A DNA stretch of 64,000 bases from Pseudomonas sp. GD04019 (GCF_029837695.1 NZ_JAOEEA010000014.1:1-64000); one strand, 5' to 3'. Positions 10,234-18,579 are shown, numbered from the stretch's first letter. Numbers and translations are program-made. The notes: generated by a model not told the origin, from the sequence alone.

Positions 10234-11121
10234 TTAACGACAGTCGACTGTCAGGTAGCTGTTCGGGGTGGATGACCACTGGGCCTTGGCCTCCAGGTGG
10301 TAACCCGGCAGGGATGGGGTGGCGGCGCGCTCGCGGCCCAGGGCGACCAGCTTGAGGCGCTGGAAGTCGGGCCGCGCCAGGTCCTGCAGATCGCGGCTGC
10401 GCAGGCTTTCGGCGATCAGGTAGAGCTGGGCAACTTCGTCGTCGCTGGCCGGCAGGCTGGCGTCGCCGTTGAGCACCCGCTTGAGGTAGATCAGGATGTC
10501 GGCGGCCGAATAGGCCTGCTCGCTGCGCTGGCGCAGGTTGCCCACCTCCTGCTGCAAGGCCTGCAGGGTGGCGGTGCGCGGCGGCACCTTGGCCTCGGCC
10601 TGCAGCGTCCACTCGGCGAGCTGGAAGCCCTGCAGCGTGCCCTGGGCGCCACCGGCCACCCGGCAGTTGGCAGCGAAGTCGGCGGCCAGGCGCTTGGCAT
10701 AGCTCAGCAGCAGTTCGGCCTTCTCGGCCTCCGCGTAGGGATGGGCCAGGCGCAGCCAGAAGTGCGTGCCGTCGTGCTGCGCCGTGACCAGGCGCGGACC
10801 GAGCAGCGGGTGCTGCTCGACCAGCCCGGCCAGGGTCTTGAGGCCCGCGGGCGTGAGCTCGCGCGTCTCGATCAGGCGACGGAAGCGCACGTCATCGCCC
10901 TGGGCGGCGATGGCGTTGGTGCTGGCCAGGCTGTCCAGGGACTGGATCGGCGTGCGCCCCTGAGCATCCTTCACTTGCCACAGGTTCTGCGTGGCACCGA
11001 CCAGGCGTTGCAGATGCTCGGCCTGGTACAGCTCGCCGCCCGGGTAGAGCGTCAGCGCCAGCCAGTCCTGGGCGCCGGCCGGCAGGGCCACGCACAGCAG
11101 CCAGATCAGGTGCTTACGCAT
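10234..11121 (-). CDS. periplasmic protein resembling a detached RND porter domain
   Basis: 295 residues with a signal peptide (about 17 residues) and no further membrane helix. I recognise no named family. Residues 59-126 follow the pattern of the first periplasmic loop of the neighbouring MMPL protein (its residues 174-237): I/VxSL...N.I/L, then D...L, then HPLLGPRLVTAQHDG versus NPLFLDSLVSRDG. The C-terminal half is helical (Q/A/L rich) and ends ...SYLTVDCR. I infer a soluble partner of the transporter, perhaps a pseudo-protomer or periplasmic adaptor. It overlaps the MMPL gene by 8 bases and lies 11 bases before the LolA-like gene. Confidence 0.6.
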   Translation of the reverse strand: MRKHLIWLLCVALPAGAQDWLALTLYPGGELYQAEHLQRLVGATQNLWQVKDAQGRTPIQSLDSLASTNAIAAQGDDVRFRRLIETRELTPAGLKTLAGLVEQHPLLGPRLVTAQHDGTHFWLRLAHPYAEAEKAELLLSYAKRLAADFAANCRVAGGAQGTLQGFQLAEWTLQAEAKVPPRTATLQALQQEVGNLRQRSEQAYSAADILIYLKRVLNGDASLPASDDEVAQLYLIAESLRSRDLQDLARPDFQRLKLVALGRERAATPSLPGYHLEAKAQWSSTPNSYLTVDCR

Positions 11122-13645
11122 TGGCCGGCTCCGCCTGCGGATGCGCCGAGGCCTGCGGCGCCTGGCGGGTGCGCACGAACACCGGCAGCACCAGCAGGGC
11201 GAACAGCGCGGCGAACAGCATGGTCAGCGAAATGAAGACGCCCAGGTTGACCAGCGACTGATAGCCCGACAGGCACAGCACCAGGAAGCCCAGGCCGAGC
11301 GCCAGGGTGTTGATCAGGATCGGCTTGCCGGTATGCCGCAGGGCGTACTGGGTGGCCTCCTGCGGCGTGCCGGGGCTGTGGCGCATGGCCGCAATCACGT
11401 GGATCGCGTAGTCGATGCCGATGCCGAAGGAGATCGCCGCGATGATCGAGGTACCGATATCCAGGTCGGTGCCGCTCAGCGCCATTAGCCCGCTGATGCC
11501 CACCAGGGTGAACAGCAGCGGCAGCAGGGCGACGAAGCCCAGGCGAATCGAGTGGAACATGGCCATGACCATCAGCACGATCAGCGCCGGCGAGGACAGG
11601 ATGCTGTTGATCTGCCCCCACACCACCGCGTCGGTGGTGGCCACCAGCACTTCGCCGTAGCCGGACACGCGCACGGTCATGCCGGCCGGCAGCACCTCGC
11701 GGGCGTAGTCCAGGGCGCCCTGCATCAGCGCGCCGACTTCCGAGGAGCGGTCGGTGTGCAGGATGGCCAGCACCCGGCCGCTCTGGAAGCGGCGGTCGAC
11801 CACGTCGAACAGGTCGCGACCGTTGGCGTTCTCGTACAGCAGGTAGTACTGCGCCAGCAGGCTGCCGCTGATGTCGCTCGGCAGGCGGTACTGCTCGGCG
11901 GCGAACTGATCCTGAGTCACCTGGTGCAGGCGCTTGACGAAGTCGGCCGGCGAGTAGGTGAAGCCGACCACCTGTTGCTGGCGCAGATGCTCCTGCAACT
12001 TGGCCACGGCCTCGATCACGGCCGGGTCCTTGAAGGCGTCGACCTTGCTGCTCTCGATCATGATGCTGATCGGCGTGGTGCCGCCGAACTTGGCGTTGAT
12101 CGCCGCGTCGTCCTGGCGGATGCGGCTGTCTTCCTCGAAGTAGCCGATCACCTGGTTGTCCACGGTGAGGTTCTCCACCACGTACCAGCTGCACAGCACG
12201 ATGGCCACCAGCATGCCCAGGGCCAGCTTCTTGCCGTAGCGGGCGAAGTGGCCGAGGGCGGCGATCATGCGGTCCAGGCGGTCGCTGACCAGCAGGCCGT
12301 GGCGCGGCGGCTCGGCCTTCCACAGGATGACGATGGTCGGCAGGAAGACGATGGTGATCAACCATGCGAAGAAGATGCCGAAGCCAGTGAAGATGCCGAA
12401 CTCGCGAATGAAGGTGACGTCGGTCCAGATCAGCGAGAAGAAGCCGACCAGGGTGGTCATGCAGGTCACGAACATCGGCCAGAACAGCTGCTGCATCACC
12501 TTGAAGGCGGTGTCGATGCGCGCCTGGCGATCCGGGTTGGGCGGCAGGTTGCGGTAGTAGTCGGCGAGGAAGTGGATGGCGTCGCACACCGCGATGGAGA
12601 TGATGAACACCGGCATGATCGAGGTGATGATGTTCTGCTTCACCCCGCACGCGGCCATCAGACCCAGGGTCCAGATCAGGCTGAAGATGGCGATCAGCAG
12701 CGGCGCGACCACGCCCTGCAGGCGGCCGAAGCTGATGAACAGGATCGACAGGATCACCAGCAGCACGGCCGGCAGCAGGGTCTGGTTGTCCTTCTCCATG
12801 TTCGACGCGGTCTGCGCGGCGATCATCGGCGGGCCGCTGAGGTAGATGCGGTCGTCGCTCTGCACCTGGTCGGTGATCGCGACGATGGCCTGGTACACCT
12901 GCAGCATGGCCGGCGAGTCATCCTGGGCGATGTTGAACTCGACCTGGATGGTGGTGGCGCTGCCGTCACGCGAGACCAGGCTGTCGAGGAACAGCGGGTT
13001 GCCCATGGCCTCGGCGCGCAGGGCGTCGAGCGCGGCCTTGTCCTGCGGCACGCGCGGCATCAGCGCATGCACGTCGAGCGCCTCGTCGACGGTCAGCAGG
13101 TTCTCCACGGTGACCAGGCTGCGCACCTTGCGGATCGGCACCAGGCGGGTGTGCAGGCTGTCCAGCCAGGCTTCCTGGGTATGGCTGAGCTCACCGGCCT
13201 CGGCCAGGCGCTGCTTGAGCGCGATCAGGCGCGGCTGGTCGGCCGGGGTCAGGCCGCCTTCGAGGACGGCGTCGACATCTGCTTGCAGGCCCGGATCCTC
13301 GGCCAGGGCGCGCAGCTTGTCGCTGTCGCTCGGCTGCACCATCTCGATGGCCTGGAAGGCGCGGGTCAGCTCGGCCACCAGGGCCAGACTCTTGGTGTTG
13401 AAGATATTGCCCTGGGGATTCTCCAGGGCAACGAAGGCCTGCTCGCCGGTGTTGGAGAACAGGCGTTTGTTGTCGGCATCGGCCACCCGGCTGGGGTGGC
13501 TCTTGTCGATCATGTAGGGGGTACTGTTGATCTCCAGGCGACCCACCGCGACCACCGCCGCAGCGCTGATCAGCAGCAGGATGGCCAGCATCAGCCAGGG
13601 CCGATGCAGCATCCAGGAGAGCAACTCGACGGCGCGAGTCTTCAT
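11114..13645 (-). CDS. MMPL/RND-family transporter
   Basis: 843-residue inner-membrane transporter of the MMPL branch of the RND superfamily (HpnN/MmpL-like lipid exporters). TM1 is about residues 17-36, followed by a large periplasmic loop, a bundle of five TMs, a second copy of the TM1 plus loop, and a final bundle: the expected internal duplication. The sterol-sensing-like region and GIGIDYAIH motif near TM10 are typical. The ATG at 13645 overlaps the acyl-CoA dehydrogenase stop as ATGA; longer in-frame readings enter that gene and are rejected. Probable role: extraction or export of a hydrophobic product in concert with the LolA-like protein and barrel. Confidence 0.88.
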   Translation of the reverse strand: MKTRAVELLSWMLHRPWLMLAILLLISAAAVVAVGRLEINSTPYMIDKSHPSRVADADNKRLFSNTGEQAFVALENPQGNIFNTKSLALVAELTRAFQAIEMVQPSDSDKLRALAEDPGLQADVDAVLEGGLTPADQPRLIALKQRLAEAGELSHTQEAWLDSLHTRLVPIRKVRSLVTVENLLTVDEALDVHALMPRVPQDKAALDALRAEAMGNPLFLDSLVSRDGSATTIQVEFNIAQDDSPAMLQVYQAIVAITDQVQSDDRIYLSGPPMIAAQTASNMEKDNQTLLPAVLLVILSILFISFGRLQGVVAPLLIAIFSLIWTLGLMAACGVKQNIITSIMPVFIISIAVCDAIHFLADYYRNLPPNPDRQARIDTAFKVMQQLFWPMFVTCMTTLVGFFSLIWTDVTFIREFGIFTGFGIFFAWLITIVFLPTIVILWKAEPPRHGLLVSDRLDRMIAALGHFARYGKKLALGMLVAIVLCSWYVVENLTVDNQVIGYFEEDSRIRQDDAAINAKFGGTTPISIMIESSKVDAFKDPAVIEAVAKLQEHLRQQQVVGFTYSPADFVKRLHQVTQDQFAAEQYRLPSDISGSLLAQYYLLYENANGRDLFDVVDRRFQSGRVLAILHTDRSSEVGALMQGALDYAREVLPAGMTVRVSGYGEVLVATTDAVVWGQINSILSSPALIVLMVMAMFHSIRLGFVALLPLLFTLVGISGLMALSGTDLDIGTSIIAAISFGIGIDYAIHVIAAMRHSPGTPQEATQYALRHTGKPILINTLALGLGFLVLCLSGYQSLVNLGVFISLTMLFAALFALLVLPVFVRTRQAPQASAHPQAEPANA

Positions 13646-14856
13646 GCCGCGGCTCCTTCGCCGGTGTAGGCGTCCAGGCGCAGGTCGTCCTTGGTCTTGC
13701 TGCGGTTCTGCGCCTCGGCCACCAGGTTGGCCCAGATCACGGTCTTGTGGATCTCGCTGGTGCCGCCGGCGAAGAACAGGCCGATGGAGTCGCGCAGCAG
13801 GCGCTCGAAGTGGAAGTCGCGGCGGTAGCCGTAGTTGCCGTGGATGCGCATGGCATTGAGGCAGGCCTCGTGCATCGCCTCGCTGGCCAGCATCTTGATG
13901 ATCGAGGCCAGGGTCGAGCAGTCGCGGCCCTGTTCCAGCTCGGTCAGGCCGCGGCCGACCACGCTGCGCAGCAGCTCCAGCTGGGTGTAGGCCTGGACAA
14001 TATGGCCCTGCACGTACTGGTTGTCGCTGATCGGCCGGCCGAAGGCCTCGCGCTTGAGGCTGTACTGCAGGCATTCGTCGATCACCGGCTGCATGCAGCC
14101 GACGATGGAGACGCCGGTGAAGATGCGCTCGACCAGGAAGCCGAAGTACAGCACGCGCAGGCCCTGGCCCTCGGTGCCGACCAGGCTGTCGGCGTCCAGC
14201 GCCACCTCGTCGAAGCTCAGGCTGCCGATCGGCGTGCCGCGGTTGCCCATCAGCTCGAACGGTGCGGACTGCACCAGGCCGGGCTTGGCGGTTTCGGTGA
14301 TGAAGCAGGAGATGGCGTTGGCCCCGGCCTCTTCCAGGCGGGCGAAGGTCATGCAGATGTCCGCCACCGGGGCGTTGGTGATGTTCCACTTCATGCCGTT
14401 GAGGCGATAGCCGTTGCCATCGCGACGCGCCGCCAGTTTCAGCGAGCGCACGTCGGAGCCGCAGCCCTGCTCGGTAATGGCGAAGCAGCCGATCTTCTCG
14501 CCGCTGATCAGCGGCGGCAGCCAGCGCTGCAGTTGCTCCTCGCTGCCGTAGCTGATCAGTGCGGCCTGCACCAGGGCCACCTGGGCGACGAAGGAAACCA
14601 GCACGCCCATGTCCTGGCAGCCTTCGGAGAAGCCTTCCAGCGCGGCGGAGAATTCCCACACACCGAGGCCCTGGCCACCGTACTGCTTGGGCATGTGCAC
14701 GCCGAACAGGCCGCTGCTGCCCAGGGAGCGCCACAGCTCGCGATCGAAGCCCAGCTCCTGATCACGCTGGGCCGAGGTGGGGCGCACCAGCTGGCGGCCG
14801 ACGGCCAGGTAGTGGGCGCGGATGTCTTGCTGCTGTTGGTTCCAGATACCGTTCAT
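13642..14856 (-). CDS. acyl-CoA dehydrogenase family protein
   Basis: 404-residue FAD-dependent acyl-CoA/acyl-carrier dehydrogenase fold. Seen: FAITEQGCGSD (flavin/substrate loop), GMKWNITNA, LKREAFGRPISDNQYVQ, and the C-terminal RIHGNYGYRRDFHFERLLRD. At the MCAD catalytic-base position (YEGTSEI in relatives) this protein has AGGTSEI, so a Glu is absent there; the base may lie elsewhere, as in LCAD-type enzymes. I chose ATG 14856, 7 bases after AGGAG; an ATG two codons earlier (14862) overlaps the upstream stop as ATGA but sits too close to AGGAG. Likely desaturates or oxidises an acyl chain of the operon product. Confidence 0.85.
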   Translation of the reverse strand: MNGIWNQQQQDIRAHYLAVGRQLVRPTSAQRDQELGFDRELWRSLGSSGLFGVHMPKQYGGQGLGVWEFSAALEGFSEGCQDMGVLVSFVAQVALVQAALISYGSEEQLQRWLPPLISGEKIGCFAITEQGCGSDVRSLKLAARRDGNGYRLNGMKWNITNAPVADICMTFARLEEAGANAISCFITETAKPGLVQSAPFELMGNRGTPIGSLSFDEVALDADSLVGTEGQGLRVLYFGFLVERIFTGVSIVGCMQPVIDECLQYSLKREAFGRPISDNQYVQGHIVQAYTQLELLRSVVGRGLTELEQGRDCSTLASIIKMLASEAMHEACLNAMRIHGNYGYRRDFHFERLLRDSIGLFFAGGTSEIHKTVIWANLVAEAQNRSKTKDDLRLDAYTGEGAAA

Positions 14857-14858
14857 GT

Positions 14859-16607
14859 TCATGCTCCTATGTGCAGGTTGTTCTGCTGCTTGGCGTCGCG
14901 CAGCTGGGAAAGGAATTCGTCGCCTTCGAGTTCGATCAGGCCTTCGATCTGTGCCACTCGCTCGCGGTCGATGGCATCCAGGCGCAGCCAGAACGGATGC
15001 ACCTCGCGGCCCTGGTAGCGGTTGGCGTACAGGTGCTCGGCCGGGATGCTGGCGGCGCGCGCCGCCATGACCTGCGGGCGGAAACCGAAGAAGCCGAGGT
15101 TGCGCAGGGTGACCTGGCGTTCGCCGTCGCCGACCATCGCCGCCACACCGCTGTCGGCCTTGCACAGCAGGCGGCCGTAGGCGCTGAGCAGCAGCATGCC
15201 GGCCTTGGCCTCCAGCACCGGATCGCCGATCTGGGCCTTGGTCACGCGGCCGATCTCGCGTACCTGTTCCACCGGCAGATCCTGCAGCTCGGCGATCTGC
15301 GTGTAGAGGTCACGGCCGAAGGCGGTCTCCACGCCGAACGCCGGGCGCTGCTCGTCGTCGAAGCGCTTGCCGCGGGCGATCGGCGCCTTGAGGGTGGAAT
15401 AGGCCAGCAGCTGCTGGTCGCTGTCGCGCACCAGGACGATATGCACGTCCTCCTGGGCCAGATGCTCCAGCGGCTCGGCGTGCAATTGGCGCAGCGCCGC
15501 CACCTGCGGGTTGATGAAACCGACCTTGGCGTAGTGGACGAAGGCGAAGCGCAGCAGCTGGCGGGTCAGGTTGTTGTCCAGCTGGTAGTTGGGAATGGCG
15601 TAGGTGGCGATGCCGGCGCGGCGGTCGATGCAGAACTGCTGGTAGCTGCGCAGGCCGTTCAGCTGGGGCGCCTGGTAGTGCTTGACCGAGCGTTCGAGGA
15701 AGAACGCGTCGGGCCGCTCCGCCGGCAGCTGCCGCCACTGCGCCAGGGCCTGACGCCCCTGCTCCAGCTGCAACTGGTGCTCGCGTTCGGCCTGGGCATC
15801 GCGACGGCGGGTCAGTTCCCACACGTCGACATAGATGGCGTCACGCACCGGACGGCCGTTGAGCAGATCGATGATCAGCGCGGTAGCCAGGGTGCCGAAC
15901 AGGTGGGCGGCGATGCCCAGTTGCGAGGTGTAGTCCTTGCCGGCCAGATGGCGGTCCAGCTCGGCGTACATCTCCAGTGGCACGCACTCCACCGGGATCA
16001 GGTAGGAGCAGGCCTGCATCGGGTCGAGGGTGGCCACCTGCTCGGCGCTCAACTGGTTGTCCAACACCGCCAGGTCCGGGTTGCGGTAGTCGAACACCGG
16101 AATGTACTGGGCGGCGGCCATGTCGTAGCCGCACACCACCGGCTTGTACTGGCGCTGGCAGACGCGGTGCAGCAGGTATTTCATTTCCAGCCCGGAGCGC
16201 CCGGTGACGTCGATGGCATCCACCACCACGTCGGCCTGGGCGACCATGGCCTCGACGTTGTCCGGCGTCACGCCGTGGCCGTGCAGTTCTAGCTTGATAT
16301 AGGGGTTGATCTGCCGCACGCGCTCGGCGAACACCTCGACCTTGGTCCGGCCGATGTCGCTGGCCACCATGTTCTGGCGATTGGCGTTATTCAGCTCGTA
16401 GCTGCCGTTGTCGGCCAGGATCAGGTGCTCGGCACCGCTGCGCACCAGCAGCTCGATCACGCTGCCGCCGGTGGAGCCGCAGCCGGCCACGAGGATAACC
16501 GCCTCACGCAGACCACACTGGTCGTCGGTACTGATGAACCCGGCGTTGCGCAGGGTGAGTTCGCGGTAAAACTGGTCGTGATCCAGAGGGGGCTGGGGGT
16601 GGCTCAT
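14859..16607 (-). CDS. E1-like ThiF adenylyltransferase fused to a GNAT/N-acyl amino-acid-synthase-like domain
   Basis: 582 residues, two domains. Residues about 20-290: ThiF/MoeB/E1 Rossmann domain with nucleotide loop GCGSTGG (42-48), NRQ (76-78), K89 and VVDAID (128-133), the residues used to adenylate a carboxylate. Residues about 310-560: no ThiF match. Its layout (short motif EIGR at 451-454, terminal LRNLGFFGF near 501-509) looks like the GNAT fold of LuxI/FeeM-type acyl transferases that put acyl chains on amino acids. I infer an enzyme that activates and acylates a small molecule or peptide end. It is first gene of the operon, with AGGA 7 bases before the ATG. The E1 part is firm, the GNAT call tentative. 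Confidence 0.72.
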   Translation of the reverse strand: MSHPQPPLDHDQFYRELTLRNAGFISTDDQCGLREAVILVAGCGSTGGSVIELLVRSGAEHLILADNGSYELNNANRQNMVASDIGRTKVEVFAERVRQINPYIKLELHGHGVTPDNVEAMVAQADVVVDAIDVTGRSGLEMKYLLHRVCQRQYKPVVCGYDMAAAQYIPVFDYRNPDLAVLDNQLSAEQVATLDPMQACSYLIPVECVPLEMYAELDRHLAGKDYTSQLGIAAHLFGTLATALIIDLLNGRPVRDAIYVDVWELTRRRDAQAEREHQLQLEQGRQALAQWRQLPAERPDAFFLERSVKHYQAPQLNGLRSYQQFCIDRRAGIATYAIPNYQLDNNLTRQLLRFAFVHYAKVGFINPQVAALRQLHAEPLEHLAQEDVHIVLVRDSDQQLLAYSTLKAPIARGKRFDDEQRPAFGVETAFGRDLYTQIAELQDLPVEQVREIGRVTKAQIGDPVLEAKAGMLLLSAYGRLLCKADSGVAAMVGDGERQVTLRNLGFFGFRPQVMAARAASIPAEHLYANRYQGREVHPFWLRLDAIDRERVAQIEGLIELEGDEFLSQLRDAKQQNNLHIGA

Positions 16608-16654
16608 CGTTGCATCCTGCTGAGTTGGGAGAGGCGGGCATCCTATTCAGCGCT

Positions 16655-16770
16655 TTAATGGCACAACAAGGACCAAATCCCCCTCGCTGTCATTAACGAT
16701 AAATTCACATAACTATTTGTTTTTATTGATATTTATAGATGTGATCACAGATATTCAGGATGCAGAAACG
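16655..16770 (-). promoter_or_regulatory. AT-rich promoter region of the E1/MMPL operon
   Basis: The gap between the PAS gene and the E1-like gene is strikingly AT-rich for this genome, especially 16688-16760. On the minus strand there are several TATA-like hexamers. A perfect 10-bp palindrome TGTGATCACA is at 16740-16749. The operon's promoter and operator are most likely here; exact boxes are not assigned. Confidence 0.5.
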
Positions 16771-16774
16771 ACGA

Positions 16775-16793
16775 CCGCCCCGGAATGGGGCGG
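16775..16793 (-). terminator. hairpin after the PAS gene
   Basis: A 7-bp stem (CCGCCCC / GGGGCGG) with a 5-base loop lies about 40 bases downstream of the PAS gene stop, followed on the minus strand by GTCGTTTC. It is a probable modest terminator isolating the PAS gene from the operon. Confidence 0.5.
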
Positions 16794-16834
16794 CCTGTCA
16801 TGGAACCGTCATCGAAAAAAGCGGTCGCGAGCCT

Positions 16835-17713
16835 CTAGCTCACCAGTTTGTGCAGGTTCTCCGGCACCTTGGTCAGCTCCCAGAGGAAGCTGTCGAGCTT
16901 GAAGGTGGAAGTGCGGATCTTTTCCTCGATGTCCTGCAGCTCGCGACAGACTTCCTGGTAGCGCTGTTCGCGGCGCACGGCGGCCAGGGCCTCGCTGATC
17001 CGCTCCGGCTGCGCGCCGATGTATTCGCGCACGCGCTTGCCATCCTTCTGCGGACGCACCAGATAGAGGTAGCGCTGCTGGTGCCAGTAGGGCGTGGCGG
17101 CGATGCGCGGCGAGTCCTGCAGGGCCTCGAACTCGGCCAGCAGGTTCATGCGCAGGGACTTGAGGCTGTCGAGCTGTTCGGAGATGCGCCAGACCTTCTG
17201 CCCCAGGCTCTCCTGGTCGCCGAGCTTGTCGGCCTGGCTCTCGCGGTGGGAGATGTCGGTGATGGTCAGCAGGCTGCCGCGGTCGCTGCCGTCGACGCTG
17301 GGAATCGGCGCGGCGCTCATCTGCACCCAGCGCACCTGGCCGTCGCGCGCCTGGATGCGCATCGGATAACGCTCGGCCGACGGACCCTGGCGGCGCTGCA
17401 TCAGCACCACTTCCACCAGGTCGGCGGAAATCACCTGGGCCAGCGGCCTGCCGAGCGCTTCGGCCGGCGAGTAGCCGAGGAACTGCTGCATGAAGGGGTT
17501 CATGTAGGTGATGCGGCCGAACGGATCGAGCACCACCAGGCCCTCCTGGGCCTGCTCCACCAGGTTCTGGTAGCAGCGGGTGTCGCCGGTGCTGTAACAG
17601 CTGGCCACCTGCAGCTGCGGCTGCTCGCCGAATTCGGCGTCGGTGTAGGCCACCGGGATATCCGTGTCCGGGTCGTATTGCCGGAGCAGATCGATCAGCT
17701 CTGCAGCGCGCAT
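16835..17713 (-). CDS. PAS-domain protein without recognisable output domain
   Basis: 292 residues, no signal peptide or TM. A PAS/PAC fold covers about residues 45-165 (EGLVVLDPFGRITYMNPFMQQF start; LLTITDISHRES end). The remainder is helical/coiled-coil and contains RYLYLVRPQKDGKRVREYIG, a stretch resembling DUF6788-type sequences. No HTH, kinase, GGDEF or EAL domain is visible, so it would act by protein-protein contact or small-molecule sensing. It sits upstream of and codirectional with the E1/MMPL operon, which makes it a candidate regulator, but a hairpin separates them. AGGGAGG precedes the ATG. Confidence 0.72.
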   Translation of the reverse strand: MRAAELIDLLRQYDPDTDIPVAYTDAEFGEQPQLQVASCYSTGDTRCYQNLVEQAQEGLVVLDPFGRITYMNPFMQQFLGYSPAEALGRPLAQVISADLVEVVLMQRRQGPSAERYPMRIQARDGQVRWVQMSAAPIPSVDGSDRGSLLTITDISHRESQADKLGDQESLGQKVWRISEQLDSLKSLRMNLLAEFEALQDSPRIAATPYWHQQRYLYLVRPQKDGKRVREYIGAQPERISEALAAVRREQRYQEVCRELQDIEEKIRTSTFKLDSFLWELTKVPENLHKLVS

Positions 17714-17728
17714 TCCCCACCTCCCTGT

Positions 17729-17790
17729 TGAAGTCGATACCGACGGCCCCGAGTATACTCATCGGTAGCCAATGAAAAAGACTGCTATTT
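17729..17790 (-). promoter_or_regulatory. candidate sigma-70 promoter of the PAS gene
   Basis: On the minus strand TATACT (17753-17758) is preceded 16 bases upstream by TTTTTC, with AT-rich sequence beyond. The position, about 40 bases upstream of the PAS ATG, is plausible. Motif match only. Confidence 0.4.
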
Positions 17791-17979
17791 ACGATAAATG
17801 CCGAACGGCACGGCATATCGAACGTCACACTATCTTGATGGAATGCCCTGGCGGCGACAGTGCCGGGCCGCGGCGGCAACCCTTGCCAAAGCGCCGTTGC
17901 CGCGCGCACATTCACCGGTAACCCGCCAAGGGCGGCTGGATTTTCTGCAGGGAAGGACCCTGCCACGAGGGGGAATTGC

Positions 17980-18579
17980 ATGTCACATGCCGATGTCGAG
18001 GTGCTCCAGCGCGAGACCTGCTTCAAGGGCTTCTATCGCCTGGACCGCCTGCATCTGCGTCACCGCCAGTTCGCCGGCGGCATGGGCCCGCAGCTGAGTC
18101 GCGAACTGTTCGTGCGTCACGACGCCGTCTGCGTGCTGCCCTACGACCCGCAGCGCGACAGCGTGGTACTGATCGAGCAGTTCCGCGTCGGCGCCATGGA
18201 CAAGAGCGCCAACCCCTGGCTGCTGGAGCTGGTGGCCGGGCTGATCGACAAGGACGAGCAGCCCGAGGAAGTGGCCCACCGCGAAGCCGAGGAAGAGGCC
18301 GACCTGCAACTGACCGCACTCTGGCCCATCACCCAGTACTACCCCTCCCCCGGCGGCTCCGACGAGCGCGTGCACCTGTATGTCGGCCGCTGCAACAGCG
18401 AGGGCGTGGGTGGCGTGCATGGCCTGGCCGAGGAAGGCGAGGACATCCGCGTGCACGTCTGGCCGCTGGAAGATGCGCTGCAGGCGGTGAAGGACGGGCG
18501 CATCGACAACGCCGCCAGCATCATCGCCCTGCAATGGTTGGCGCTGAACCGTGCGGAAGTGCGGGGGCTGTGGTCATGA
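17980..18579 (+). CDS. nudF: ADP-ribose pyrophosphatase (Nudix), NudF
   Basis: 199-residue Nudix hydrolase cleaving ADP-ribose to AMP and ribose-5-phosphate. The Nudix box reads GLIDKDEQPEEVAHREAEEE (G-x5-E-x7-RE-x2-EE). The usual Gly after EE(x) is Ala here (EEEADL), a tolerated change outside the metal-binding glutamates. The ATG at 17980 follows GAGGGGGAA; longer in-frame readings lack a ribosome site and are Pro/Ala-rich non-coding sequence. Its stop overlaps the next ATG (ATGA), so it is coupled to yqiB, the arrangement seen in E. coli (nudF-yqiB-cpdA-yqiA-parE). Confidence 0.93.
   Translation: MSHADVEVLQRETCFKGFYRLDRLHLRHRQFAGGMGPQLSRELFVRHDAVCVLPYDPQRDSVVLIEQFRVGAMDKSANPWLLELVAGLIDKDEQPEEVAHREAEEEADLQLTALWPITQYYPSPGGSDERVHLYVGRCNSEGVGGVHGLAEEGEDIRVHVWPLEDALQAVKDGRIDNAASIIALQWLALNRAEVRGLWS

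Noticed and set aside
11552..13669. 705-codon open frame on the plus strand
   Set aside because: Antisense to the MMPL gene, very rich in His/Gln/Asp/Gly from reading GC-rich codons backwards, no domain. The opposite strand encodes a clear transporter.
14559..16292. 577-codon plus-strand open frame
   Set aside because: Antisense to the E1-GNAT fusion and dehydrogenase genes; no signal, ribosome site or domain.
16668..16690. TGGCAC sequence as a sigma-54 promoter
   Set aside because: No TTGC element at the required spacing.
16740..16749. TGTGATCACA as a Vfr/CRP site
   Set aside because: The half-sites abut with no 6-base spacer, so it does not fit the CRP/Vfr consensus; kept only as an unassigned palindrome.
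17976..18575. Upstream extension of the yqiB frame across nudF
   Set aside because: Same frame as yqiB but overlaps nudF and is Arg/Pro/Gly-rich; the DUF1249 protein begins at the ATG overlapping the nudF stop.
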